Origin: Nocardiopsis_C rhodophaea
GTDB lineage: Bacteria > Actinomycetota > Actinomycetes > Streptosporangiales > Streptosporangiaceae
Assembly (NCBI RefSeq): GCF_039530945.1
Contig: NZ_BAAAPC010000014.1
Location: forward strand, 62,001-126,000
Length of the DNA stretch: 64,000 bases
Direction of reading: 5' to 3'
A program made the translations under genes and the position numbers. The notes below the pieces were generated by a model. That model did no database searches, was not told where the DNA came from, and saw only the letters and a list, made by a program, of their open reading frames with translations. Of this stretch, positions 18,528 through 27,004 are shown piece after piece. How positions within the stretch are numbered: position 1 is the first letter of the stretch; each line of letters opens with the position of its first letter.

Positions 18528-20315
18528 TCAGGCCAGCTGGAAATCTCCGGTCAGTTGCTGGCTTTTCGCCAGCCGTCGGTAGTCTGCGCTCTTAGCGATG
18601 AGCTCTTCGTGGGTACCGATGACACTGACCGCGCCGTCGTCGACGAGGACGATCTGGGAAGCGTGCTGGATCGTCGATATACGGTGGGCGACAATCACCA
18701 CCGCCCGGGTGCGCGCCAAGGTGTGGACCAGGTCCCGGAGCCGCTCTTCATTGATGCTGTCCAACTGAGAGGTCGGTTCGTCGAGGAGGACGACCTCAGC
18801 GTCGCTCAACATAGCCCGGGCGAGGGCGAGCCGCTGGCGCTGGCCCCCGGATAGGTCGGTCTCACGTCCGATAACCGTGTTGAGACCGTCAGGCAGCTCC
18901 TGGACGGCGTCGCGAAGTCCGACCTCATCCAGGGTCGCGAGCAGGTCTGTGTCGTCGATGCTAGTTTCTCGGCCGAGAAGCAGGTTACGGCGGACCGTGC
19001 CCTCCACGAGGGTGAAATTCTGGTCGACGTAGACCAGGCAGCGGCGCAGGTCGTGGAGCGGCCATTGGCGGACGTCGTGGCCGAGGACGCGGACTAGCCC
19101 TGCGGCGGGCGTATTGAACCGCTCGATCAGCCCGAGGATGGTGCTCTTGCCAGCACCTGAGAGACCGACGATTGCGGTCACCCCCGTCCGGGCGGCGGTG
19201 AACGCTACGCCGCGGAGGACGGTGCGCTCCTCGTAGGCGAAGCTGACTCCGTTGAACTCGACGGCGGGCGCGGAGTCCTCCACCTGAGGAGCAGAATGGG
19301 CTGTGTCCGGCTCCTCGGGCGAGCCGAGAATGTGCTCGATGCGGTTGCGTGCGGCAAGTCCGATCTGCATTCGGCTGATTCCGGTGGCGACGCCGGTGAT
19401 CGGCGCGATCATCTGCAGTAGGTAGAGGAGGAAGGCCGCGAACTCCGGCAGCGTCAGGGATCCGGAGGCTAGCCGGGCGCCGCTGCCTGCGACGATGCCG
19501 ACCAGGGCGATCTGCGTACCCAGCTCGACGAGAGGGGAGACCAGCGCCTGGAGACGTGAGGCTGACACGGCGGCTTGCTTGGCGTGGTTGGCGCTTTGGG
19601 CGATGTCGTCCGTGATCTGAGTGTTGGCCCGATGGGCTTTGATGATGGGTAGGGCTGCCAGCGCGGCCACGTACTTCTGGGCGAGCTGGGAGATCGCTTC
19701 CTGCTGAGCCGAGGTGCTCCGGCGAATACCAACCACGAGGCAGGCGAGGGTGATCCCGACCAGCCCGAACGCGGCCGCGGTGATAAGGAACATGGCCCAG
19801 TCGATGAGCGCCATGATGGTGAGGCCGCCCAGCACCATCAGCGCTGAAGCGGGGATCTGGGTGACTCCGACGTCTATCACCGAGCGCAGCTGGGCAGTGT
19901 CAGAGGTCATCCGAGCGACGAGGTTCCCCTGGCCGTACCTGCGCACCGTGTCCGAGGGAAGGCGCAGGACGTGGGCCGCCATGCGGGTGCGCAGCCCTAG
20001 GATCGCCGCCTCTCCCACACGGGAGAGCAGATAGGTCGCGAGCCCGCTGGACACTGCGCTGCTCAGTGCAAGTGCGGTGATGAGAGCGATAGCACCAAGG
20101 ATCGGTTCGCCGTTCTCCATGGTGCTGATAAGCCGATAAACCGCCAGGGGGACGGAAAGACTGGCCGTTGTCGCGACCAAGGAAAGCAGCAATCCGGATA
20201 CCACCGGAATTCTGCGCCCCTCAAGGAACTCGCGGCGGAGGCGCAGCCGCGCCTCAGGAGGGACGGTCGGTTCGCCGGGCATTGGGCTCCTGCCTAAGGC
20301 TGGTCGTTCAGACAT
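18528..20315 (-). CDS. ABC exporter, fused membrane and ATPase domains
   Basis: About 595 aa. Six hydrophobic segments (roughly residues 40-300) precede a full ATPase: Walker A GLSGAGKST, Q-loop VDQNFTLVEGTVRRN, signature LSGGQRQRLALARA, Walker B VVLLDEPTSQLD. There is no N-terminal C39 peptidase, so leader removal must be done elsewhere, most likely by the M16 pair. The start is uncertain: ATG 20315 fits length, and ATG 20282 has an AGGAG only three bases away. As the first enzyme gene after precursor A it is the likely exporter of the modified peptide. Confidence 0.85.
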   Translation of the reverse strand: MSERPALGRSPMPGEPTVPPEARLRLRREFLEGRRIPVVSGLLLSLVATTASLSVPLAVYRLISTMENGEPILGAIALITALALSSAVSSGLATYLLSRVGEAAILGLRTRMAAHVLRLPSDTVRRYGQGNLVARMTSDTAQLRSVIDVGVTQIPASALMVLGGLTIMALIDWAMFLITAAAFGLVGITLACLVVGIRRSTSAQQEAISQLAQKYVAALAALPIIKAHRANTQITDDIAQSANHAKQAAVSASRLQALVSPLVELGTQIALVGIVAGSGARLASGSLTLPEFAAFLLYLLQMIAPITGVATGISRMQIGLAARNRIEHILGSPEEPDTAHSAPQVEDSAPAVEFNGVSFAYEERTVLRGVAFTAARTGVTAIVGLSGAGKSTILGLIERFNTPAAGLVRVLGHDVRQWPLHDLRRCLVYVDQNFTLVEGTVRRNLLLGRETSIDDTDLLATLDEVGLRDAVQELPDGLNTVIGRETDLSGGQRQRLALARAMLSDAEVVLLDEPTSQLDSINEERLRDLVHTLARTRAVVIVAHRISTIQHASQIVLVDDGAVSVIGTHEELIAKSADYRRLAKSQQLTGDFQLA

Positions 20316-20615
20316 GGGGGCTGTGCTTTTCGGTATGTCCCATGATCGAAGGCTGTGCTTTGGCTCTGAAATCGTCGGATGGGGCGTCGTTGCGGGGCGG
20401 AGACTCTTAGGAGTTTCCCGAAAAACCGGGAAAGTCATCCGTCGGTTGTCGGACGGTATCCAAGAAAGAATTAACCGAGGAGCGTCCTCAGGTGGGGAAG
20501 CGAGATTTATCCCCGAAGATTCGAGCGCGTCCCTGCTCTATACCGAGGATGCAGCCGCCAGTTGCGGGGAGTCCCAGCGGCTGCACCCACAGATATCCGC
20601 TTCTGCGCGGAAATC

Positions 20616-20801
20616 TTAGCAGCCGTGCTCGATCGTGTTATTGACCGAGGCAGAGGCGGCGGAAGCGGCGACACTCGCGGCCACGGATGCGACGACTTCG
20701 CTGACACCCATGCTCGCAGGCGGGGCGACAGTAGAGCTCGCTGCTACCTCCTCGGCGGTGGCGTAGGAGGCGTAGCCACTGATCAGATCCTCGGTGCTCA
20801 T
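20616..20801 (-). CDS. Lanthipeptide-type precursor peptide A
   Basis: 61 aa, ATG 20801 with AGGAG eight bases upstream. The leader (MSTEDLISGYASY, then ATAEEVAASS) is identical to that of precursor B. The core region has PPASMGVS, a Ser/Ala/Val-rich run (VAASVAASAASASV), and ends NNTIEHGC. The single Cys is the last residue, with Thr five residues before it, the same spacing as in thioviridamide (TVAFHC) and cacaoidin (TASWGC), which form AviMeCys. Prediction: Thr to Dhb, Cys decarboxylated, ring closed; core Ser to Dha or D-Ala. An open frame extends 56 codons upstream to 20969, but the strong ribosome site and precursor B's length favour the short form. Confidence 0.88.
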   Translation of the reverse strand: MSTEDLISGYASYATAEEVAASSTVAPPASMGVSEVVASVAASVAASAASASVNNTIEHGC

Positions 20802-21391
20802 AATCGTATCTCCTATAAGAGGGAGGTTCAGCGCCCTCGCCGCGAGGAGCGCTTTCTGGCGTCCAATACCCAACTCGACAGACAGTCGACGAAGCAACGC
20901 GGGAGTGATTTTTGTTAGTTGCACGTTATCTTTGTTGTTTTCAAAAGGGGAAAATAATACTTTGCTCATTCCGTCTATTCGAAATTTTCTATTTTGGGGA
21001 GTGGGGAAAGCCCCTGGTCACCGTGCCGGGCGGCTTCCTCGGCTTTGGCGGAACCTCCCTCGCTCCCTTGTTTTGTCGTTTGGGAGTATCCGAATAATAG
21101 AAATTGAGTTCCGGGTTCTCTGTGCTCTTCCATGGAGGATCCAGAGAAGCCGCGGGGCTGCGTTCGCCGGTGGGGCATCTCTCTCCTGCTCTGGCCCCAC
21201 TTAGCGCACGAAGCTGTGAGCTCGGTAGTTCTGTGTTTCCATAAAAATGGATATATAACACATAGGAAACGAACGCCTTTTGTGGTTGACTTTGGGCTTC
21301 GTGTCGAGTTCCACTCTCAGTGGGCGTCCCCGCCGCGGTAGGGGCGCTTAGTCTGTAATCACACCGGATCTATTTCTGGGGAGAGGTACGT
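20802..21391. promoter_or_regulatory. Divergent control region between the two precursor genes
   Basis: 590 bases without a convincing gene; both precursors are transcribed outward from it, so it must hold two promoters. It is more AT-rich than its surroundings (for example 20930-20990 and 21240-21275). A TTGACT hexamer lies at 21286-21291, but I see no well-spaced -10 box. The leftward arm also carries an open frame (20802-20969) in phase with precursor A, judged non-coding. It is a likely target for the ArsR/SdpR-type repressor at 25.0 kb, though I cannot point to a clear palindrome. Confidence 0.5.
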
Positions 21392-21580
21392 ATGAGCACC
21401 GAAGATCTAATCAGCGGCTATGCCTCCTACGCCACCGCAGAGGAGGTGGCAGCGAGCTCCATCGCCGACCCGCCGGCGAGCGCCGGCGTCAGCGTCGCCG
21501 TCTCTGTCGCGGTGTCGGGCGCTGTGTCTGGTGCCTCCGTGGCTGCCTCGATCGACTCGACGTTTGACAACACCTGTTGA
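21392..21580 (+). CDS. Lanthipeptide-type precursor peptide B
   Basis: 62 aa, preceded by GGAGAGG. The first 23 residues equal those of precursor A; across these codons I count seven synonymous and no amino-acid differences, showing selection on the leader. The core has PPASAGVS, then the Ser/Val/Ala run VAVSVAVSGAVSGASVAAS, and ends DSTFDNTC. The only Cys is terminal and Thr stands five residues before it, again the AviMeCys spacing. It contains Phe but no Trp or Tyr in the core. It heads the rightward operon with the small membrane peptide and the two M16 genes, although 378 bases separate it from the next gene. Confidence 0.88.
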   Translation: MSTEDLISGYASYATAEEVAASSIADPPASAGVSVAVSVAVSGAVSGASVAASIDSTFDNTC

Positions 21581-21958
21581 GAAGGAGCGATGGTCGGCAG
21601 GGGCCGCTTGGTGCGAGAGAAGTGGTTGCCCGGCAGTAGCCGGTGTCTGAATCCGAGCCTGCGGCCTGCTGAAGGCTAGGCAATCGATAGAGGGCACCAG
21701 GACCGGACTCGAAGAATTCAGAAGCTATGCTCCGGTTCTGGTGGAACGGTATCGATTGACACATTCCCATGAAGGTGCGCAACGAAGCCCTCGTATGTCC
21801 TGTGGAGCTGCGTCAGCGGAAGACCGGACGGCTGAGGCCGAGGCCTCACGCCAGGGCTTCGTTGCCCCATAAGCGCGGATTTATCTTCCGCGCGCTGTGT
21901 TGGGAATAGCCCGTGGTTCCGCGGTTGGTTTTTGGATTGGGATTGGCAGGTTTGCGCC
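21581..21958. other. 378-base gap after precursor B
   Basis: No gene is recognised here. The open frames on either strand have no ribosome sites or recognisable motifs. It probably contains the precursor B transcript end and perhaps a separate promoter for the peptidase genes; I see no clear terminator hairpin with a T-run. Confidence 0.4.
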
Positions 21959-22036
21959 ATGGAGTACATAGTTGTTGCCGCCGGAGTCATGGCAGGAATG
22001 ATCGTACTTATTCTCTGCCGGAAAAAGGGAAAATAG
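21959..22036 (+). CDS. 25-aa single-span membrane peptide
   Basis: ATG at 21959 with GGCAGG about eight bases upstream; 25 codons. The peptide begins MEYIVVAAGVMAG, continues with a hydrophobic MIVLILC and ends in a basic RKKGK tail, a textbook single membrane helix with positive-inside C-terminus. Its stop TAG overlaps the GTG start of the M16 peptidase by one base, with AAGGG inside its own last codons, so the two are probably translationally coupled. Function unknown; it could be an immunity peptide or a membrane tether for the peptidase. Confidence 0.6.
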   Translation: MEYIVVAAGVMAGMIVLILCRKKGK

Positions 22037-23409
22037 TGACTCCACCTCCGCAGCTTCATCGTATGAACCCTGAATCGGACGCTGGTATGAGAAGCAGCAT
22101 AAACGAGAGTACATATTCGGGCGAGCTTCGGCTGCACCGGTCGCTTCTCCCTAACGGACTGCGAATTCTGCTTGCTCCGGACGGTACGGCCCCCGTCGTG
22201 GGCGTCAGTGTTCACTACGGTGTCGGATTCCGCTCGGAACCGCAGGGGCGTTCCGGTTTTGCACATCTATTCGAGCACCTGATGTTCCAGGGAAGCGAGA
22301 GTCTGAAAAAGCTATCGCATTCTCGATATGTGCAAGGTGCCGGGGGTAAGTTCAATGGAATCACCCATCAGGACTATACCAGCTTTTTCGAGGTGCTTCC
22401 CTCGGTTGCGTTGGAGCGAGCGCTCTTTCTCGAAGCCGACCGGATGCGGGCGCCGCGGATTACTGAAAAGAACATCCGGACGCAGGTGGCAGTGGTGAGG
22501 GAGGAAATACTCAATAACATCGATAGTAAACCGTACGGAGGTATTCCATGGATTCACCTGCCTCCGGTGATGTACCAGGATTTCTCCAATTCTCACAACG
22601 GGTACGGAGAGCTCGAGGATTTAGCGGGAATCACTGTTGACGAATGCGTTGATTTCTTCTCATTGTATTATTCCCCGGCCAACGCTGTTCTGACCGTTGT
22701 CGGTGATCTGGATGTCGATAGAACTCTTGAGATGATCCATCATCACTTCGCCGACATCTCGGAGCGGCCACCGCCCTCTCCGCCCTTGTCTGCCGAGCAG
22801 CCTCTCTGCCGGGAAAGGTACGGCTGGCGTGCTGACGCACTCGCACCGGCCCCCGCGCTCGCCGCCGGTTACCGGCTGCCTGATCCATTGGACAGCTTCC
22901 GTTTTTATTCGGCGCATCTGGCGATCTCCCACATTCTCTGTGGAAGGCCGACATCGCGGTTCAGGGAACGACTGGTCCAGGAGGGCTCCGCCATCGCCGC
23001 CGAGTCGGCTTGCGGGCTTTTCGGAAAGCCCTTCGACGCCAGAGACCCTGACACCCTTACGGTCGTGGTTACCCATCCCTCCGCCGTCGGCCATCGTAAG
23101 GTGACCACCGCACTGGACCAGGAGCTTGAACGCCTCGCCACGGTCGGACCGACCCCCGGCGAGCTCGCGAGCTTTAAGGCACTGTGGCGGGCCAGGTTGT
23201 ATCGCGAGCACGACGACCCCAGTTCTCGCATGCTCAGGCTAGGAGCGTTCGAGTTGCTGTATGGAAGAGCGAATGCGGCGGTTGAACTGCCGCATCACAT
23301 CAACGGCGTCACCGCTGACGATGTCGCCTCAGCGGCGCGCGGGATGCGGCCCGAGACGCGTGGCGTGCTCCTCGTGGAACCGCGCCCACGATCGACTGGC
23401 AACGGCTGA
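22036..23409 (+). CDS. M16 zinc peptidase, catalytic subunit (leader peptidase)
   Basis: About 457 aa if started at GTG 22036 (AAGGG five bases upstream, coupled to the small peptide); ATG 22063 is the alternative. The inverted zinc motif HLFEH (about residues 77-81) and the downstream Glu in VVREEI, 74-75 residues later, complete the HxxEH-x(74-76)-E signature, so it should be active. Two repeats of the M16 fold are visible. It is followed at 19 bases by a second M16 gene. The lexapeptide class V cluster also carries an M16 pair, and since the exporter here lacks a C39 domain, this pair is the likely leader-removing enzyme. Confidence 0.85.
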   Translation: MTPPPQLHRMNPESDAGMRSSINESTYSGELRLHRSLLPNGLRILLAPDGTAPVVGVSVHYGVGFRSEPQGRSGFAHLFEHLMFQGSESLKKLSHSRYVQGAGGKFNGITHQDYTSFFEVLPSVALERALFLEADRMRAPRITEKNIRTQVAVVREEILNNIDSKPYGGIPWIHLPPVMYQDFSNSHNGYGELEDLAGITVDECVDFFSLYYSPANAVLTVVGDLDVDRTLEMIHHHFADISERPPPSPPLSAEQPLCRERYGWRADALAPAPALAAGYRLPDPLDSFRFYSAHLAISHILCGRPTSRFRERLVQEGSAIAAESACGLFGKPFDARDPDTLTVVVTHPSAVGHRKVTTALDQELERLATVGPTPGELASFKALWRARLYREHDDPSSRMLRLGAFELLYGRANAAVELPHHINGVTADDVASAARGMRPETRGVLLVEPRPRSTGNG

Positions 23410-23428
23410 ACGGACTCCCCAGGACGGC

Positions 23429-24862
23429 ATGACACAACTGAGCTATCGACCCGACGACGCCATGTCCCTCTCCCGCTTGGGGTCACCTCAGCCCGGGGTT
23501 AAGGAGGCGGCCCGAGTCCCCCAGCGCGGTGCCACTCGGCTCGTGCCTCCGCTCGGGTGTCGGAGAGCGCCTCGGCGCCCGCCGAAGTCAGAGGCGGTAC
23601 TCGACAACGGGCTCCGGGTGACTGCCGTACGGCTTCCCTCTGTGCCCATGGTGGAGTTCCGTCTGCACATCCCCTTCGCGGGGGACAGCACTTTCTTCGC
23701 GGCCTGTGCCCAGGTGCTCGCCTCGACACTCCTCAGTGGCACCCAGCGGCTCAGAGGCGTGGCGCTGGACGACGAGTTGGCTCGTTCGGGTGCGCGTGTG
23801 TCCACCAGTCTCACCCCTGAGCGGCTCAGCCTCCACGGAAACGTACTCTCCGAGAACCTTCTCACGCTGCTCGACATCCTCGCAGACGTCCTCACCGGCG
23901 CTTTGCACGATGATGGCCCGGTAGCCGCGGAACGAGAGAAGCGACTGCGAAACGCTCCGCTGCTTGCCAGTAGCCCAGCGGTATTCGCGGCCCAGGCCCT
24001 GCGTCGGCACTGCTACCCGGATCCCCCTTACACTTCCGATCCGCCGCAGGAAAGCGACTTCCTCGAGCTCGCAGGGGAGGACGTCCGCCTGCTCCACCGC
24101 AACGCGATTGTCCCTCGTGGATCATGCCTGGTGCTCGTCGGGGATCTCGATCCGGATCGCGCGGTGGACGACACCTCCGCCGTATTGTCCGGCTGGCCAG
24201 ACAGAGAGAGCTCAACAGTGCCCACGGCGCTGCCGCTGTTGTCCGGAGGCGAGCTGAAGGTCGTCGACCGTCCCGGTTCTGCGCAGTCGCAGATCAGGAT
24301 CTGCGCCCAGGCGGTACCCCGATCGGACCCTCGCTACCCGGCGCTTCATATAGCCAACACCGTGTTCGGTGGATACTTCTCTTCGAGACTGGTAGAGAAC
24401 ATCCGAGAGGACAAGGGCTACGCATACTCGATCGACTCTGGATTCAGCTCCACATTTGAGGGGTCTACCCTCTTCCTGGCGATGGATGTGGCGAACGGAA
24501 ACACGGCACCGGCATTGCTGGAGACCATGTACGAAGCGGGCCGGATCTCACTCATTCCCCCGGAGGAATCAGAGGTGGAGGCAGCACGCCATTACGCCAG
24601 CGGCTCTCTGAATACTTGGATGGGGGTGCAGAGTTACCTTGCCACTTCCCTATCCAACATATCCTTTCTTGGCCTGGATATCCACTGGCTGTACGAGCTC
24701 CAGCGGCGACTCGGCGAGGTTGCGCTCGACGAGGTGGCAGAAGCTGCGAGCCAATATCTCGCTCCTCCGCGCTTTACCGGTGTCGTGGTCGGGGAAGCCG
24801 ATAGGATAACTCCCCTGCTGCGCAGATTGAGTGATTTTCGAGTCACGGGCGCGAGCGGATAG
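23429..24862 (+). CDS. M16 peptidase-like, non-catalytic subunit
   Basis: 477 aa, ATG 23429 with AGGA close upstream. It aligns with the M16 fold from about residue 45 (LDNGLRVTAVRLPSVPM) but has no HxxEH: the equivalent helix reads FFAACAQVLASTLLSGT. The C-terminal half keeps the substrate-side motif REDKGYAYSIDSGFS typical of the R/Y partner. Together with the preceding gene it matches the M16B arrangement of an active and an inactive chain forming a heterodimer. The first ~45 residues are not conserved-looking and may be poorly ordered. Confidence 0.85.
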   Translation: MTQLSYRPDDAMSLSRLGSPQPGVKEAARVPQRGATRLVPPLGCRRAPRRPPKSEAVLDNGLRVTAVRLPSVPMVEFRLHIPFAGDSTFFAACAQVLASTLLSGTQRLRGVALDDELARSGARVSTSLTPERLSLHGNVLSENLLTLLDILADVLTGALHDDGPVAAEREKRLRNAPLLASSPAVFAAQALRRHCYPDPPYTSDPPQESDFLELAGEDVRLLHRNAIVPRGSCLVLVGDLDPDRAVDDTSAVLSGWPDRESSTVPTALPLLSGGELKVVDRPGSAQSQIRICAQAVPRSDPRYPALHIANTVFGGYFSSRLVENIREDKGYAYSIDSGFSSTFEGSTLFLAMDVANGNTAPALLETMYEAGRISLIPPEESEVEAARHYASGSLNTWMGVQSYLATSLSNISFLGLDIHWLYELQRRLGEVALDEVAEAASQYLAPPRFTGVVVGEADRITPLLRRLSDFRVTGASG

Positions 24863-25003
24863 TGTCTCGGGATTCTGTCTGAAAAGGCGAGATTCCCTTC
24901 TCTTCGAAGTGGTAATGCAGCCTGGCTGCAGGAGGGTTGCTGGTGGGTTTGCGCTCCTCCCCGTATCGTTATTCCGACCCACTTGCAGGTGGCGGAAGCC
25001 CAC

Positions 25004-25303
25004 TTACCATAACAGTTTTTGCAGCGCATAACCTCCCTCTTGGTATGCTAATCCGTGCAGTTCTTCTAAGAGGTCCTCAAATATGGATGTGTCGATACGG
25101 TAACGGATTGTCGTCCCCTGGCGCTCGCCGATGACGAGTCCGGCATTTTTCAGAATCCCAAGATGTCCGGAGAGTGTGGGCTTTGGGATGTCTAGCGTCT
25201 CGGCGATCTCGCCCGGAGTGGCGTGATCACCGTCTCGTAGTAAGCGCAGAATTTCTCGGCGCGTGGGGTATGCCAAAGCCTCATAGATTTTGTCATTCAA
25301 CAA
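25004..25303 (-). CDS. ArsR/SdpR-type winged-helix repressor
   Basis: About 99 aa. YEALAYPTRREILRLLRDG and the recognition helix KPTLSGHLGILKNAGLV are classic ArsR-family; the C-terminus (IRYRIDTSIFEDLLEEL) resembles the SdpR branch, without metal-binding Cys. I chose TTG at 25303 because GAGGTG sits six bases upstream and homologues start just before NDK; ATG 25348 and GTG 25312 are alternatives without good ribosome sites. It converges on the M16 genes at the cluster edge and is the only regulator in the cluster. Likely controls the precursor promoters or an immunity function, by analogy with SdpR. Confidence 0.75.
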   Translation of the reverse strand: MLNDKIYEALAYPTRREILRLLRDGDHATPGEIAETLDIPKPTLSGHLGILKNAGLVIGERQGTTIRYRIDTSIFEDLLEELHGLAYQEGGYALQKLLW

Positions 25304-25702
25304 TGCGTACACCTCACAGTTTGCATCCCAATGAAAAACGAGGCCCATTGGTGCGAATCTTGCATCTTCATGGTCCCCCTACTGGTCGCCGATCCTGAGA
25401 TCGGAAATTGCAGCGCCGCACTTTAGCGGCGTTCCCTGCATGGGGCGATCCCTTGCTCCTGCCCAGGTCGAGGTTGAAGACATATCGAGAGCATCAGGGG
25501 TATTTATAATATTGCCGATAATGTAAGACCCCCAGGATGTGAACTTGCATCCGCTGAAAGCTCTCATCGCCGCCCGCGCCCTGCGTGGCGTCATTCAGAG
25601 AGGGTAAGAAAAAGAGTTTCCGGCTCAGGCCCGCCATCCCCGCCGACGGCCACCACCGGGCCGACGCCTTCGCTTCTCCCTGGTACTTACCGAGCGAGCA
25701 CC
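25304..25702. other. 399 bases with no recognised gene
   Basis: Nothing recognised on either strand. It contains the repressor's promoter region and then sequence with short open frames lacking ribosome sites. It begins the stretch of decayed DNA at the right border of the RiPP cluster. Confidence 0.4.
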
Positions 25703-26132
25703 TCACCATGGAGCTTTGCCGTCGGCGAGGAGCCCCTGTGCGTACAGGACGGAGATCAGCAGTGCGCGGTCCTGGCAGCCGAGCTTGCGCAGCAAGTTCT
25801 AAAGGTGGAACTTAACAGTGCTGATCTCTGCATGCAGCGAGTTGGAGATCTCGGAGTTCGTGGCTCCTCGGACCCCTCGTCGTCCTACCCCCGTGTTCGC
25901 GAGCGGTCAGCTTCCGGGCACCTGGAAAGAGAGTGCGGAGTTCGGCAGCCGTTGTCGCGAGGCCGGGAGCGTACGGTGTACCAGAGCTGGTGAAACCCAC
26001 ACGTTTCCGCCTGCGGCCTCGGCCGCAGAACCGACTCTTACGTTGTCGGGACCATCGCGATCGATAATTCCGATCACCTCCTTGAGGAACGGCGCGTTCC
26101 AGAAGATATCCCTGTATCTGCTTCAGCATCAC
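25703..26132 (-). pseudogene. LuxR-type response regulator remnant
   Basis: On the minus strand the pieces of a NarL/LuxR response regulator can be read in changing frames: LKQIQGYLLERAVPQ near 26120 and AAEAAGGNVWVSPALV near 26010 (end of the receiver domain), then LTARE near 25900, then NSEISNSLHAEISTVKFHL, an in-frame TAG at 25799-25801, and NLLRKLGCQDRALLISVLY. Several frameshifts and a stop show a dead gene. The receiver N-terminus with the phospho-Asp is missing. It may be the relict of an old neighbour of the RiPP cluster. Confidence 0.7.
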
Positions 26133-26567
26133 AATGTTGCGAGCAGTCAGGTAAGCGTTTTAAGGGCACTGAGGAGAGAGGTTGCTCCGGAGGTGCCGGA
26201 CACACAATGGGGAACCCGCTGCTGCGCCGGTTCTCTTTCGCTTCGGGCGCGTGAGTCGCTTCGTCTGATGCTGCCCGCCTCCGCGTCAAGCTGTCGTCTT
26301 GGTCTCCTCTCCTGGCCAGTCCGGGACTGGGCGCTGGTCACCCTGCTCGATCACAGGCTCCAGGATCCTCAAACACTAATAAATATAGGTAAATAATATT
26401 TTATTATGACAAAGGCATACATTTCCCCATGCCGGGTCGGACTATACCATGGGCGAATGGCGGCGAGAGTCCCTCAGTTGGAGAGCATCGACACCGCAGT
26501 AGTTCGCTGACCTCCGATACGGGGTAACTGCGGTGTATGCAGGCGCAATTGCTTGACCCCCCTCGCC
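26133..26567. other. 435 bases, no gene recognised, partly AT-rich
   Basis: No gene is seen. The segment around 26375-26410 (many A/T, including AATAATATTTTATTATGAC) is much lower in GC than the rest of the window and probably came in with mobile DNA. Short open frames on both strands have no family resemblance I can name. Confidence 0.4.
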
Positions 26568-26800
26568 CAGGGCTGTTGCAAAGTCGGATAGGGGAAACGT
26601 CTTTGCTGATCACGGGATTCTCAACAGCTCGAGCGGGCGGGCGAAGGTCTCGTAGGGCACCCAGCGGACGGCCTCGGGGATGCTGGCTGCTCCCACCTTC
26701 GCCAGCAGCGGGATGGCCAGGTTGCGCAGCATCGCCATGTTCTGCGGACCGTGCCCGCTGCGGACCCGGGAGGCGTCCTCGCTGAAGGTACTGCGTGCGC
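26568..26800 (-). mobile_element. ISAs1-like transposase remnant
   Basis: On the minus strand STFSEDASRVRSGHGPQNMA followed by MLRNLAIPLL matches the C-terminus of ISAs1-type DDE transposases; the frame ends with a stop at 26610. Just outside, CAGGGCTGTTGCAAAGT at about 26568 looks like an insertion-sequence end. Only the last ~60 codons and one terminus remain, so it is a scar. It lies between the LuxR remnant and the broken asparaginase. Confidence 0.6.
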
Positions 26801-27004
26801 TCGCTGAGTATCTGAATGTGGAATGGTCCTGGTTGGTGGGCAGAAGCGCCAAGGTCAGCGCCTATGGGATCGCGGGATCACTCGTCCGATCAAGCCGACT
26901 TCTCAGCACCACCGGAATCGACCGCGCCTGCGGATTCCTCGGAAAGGCGCGCCCGGCTAAGCGTTAGGCTGCCCCGCACAGGCACCGGCGTGGAAGGGAG
27001 CGGT

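Noticed and set aside
20802..20969. A 56-codon in-frame extension upstream of precursor A that could be a longer leader
   Set aside because: The internal ATG at 20801 has a strong ribosome site, the ATG at 20969 does not, and precursor B has only the short leader.
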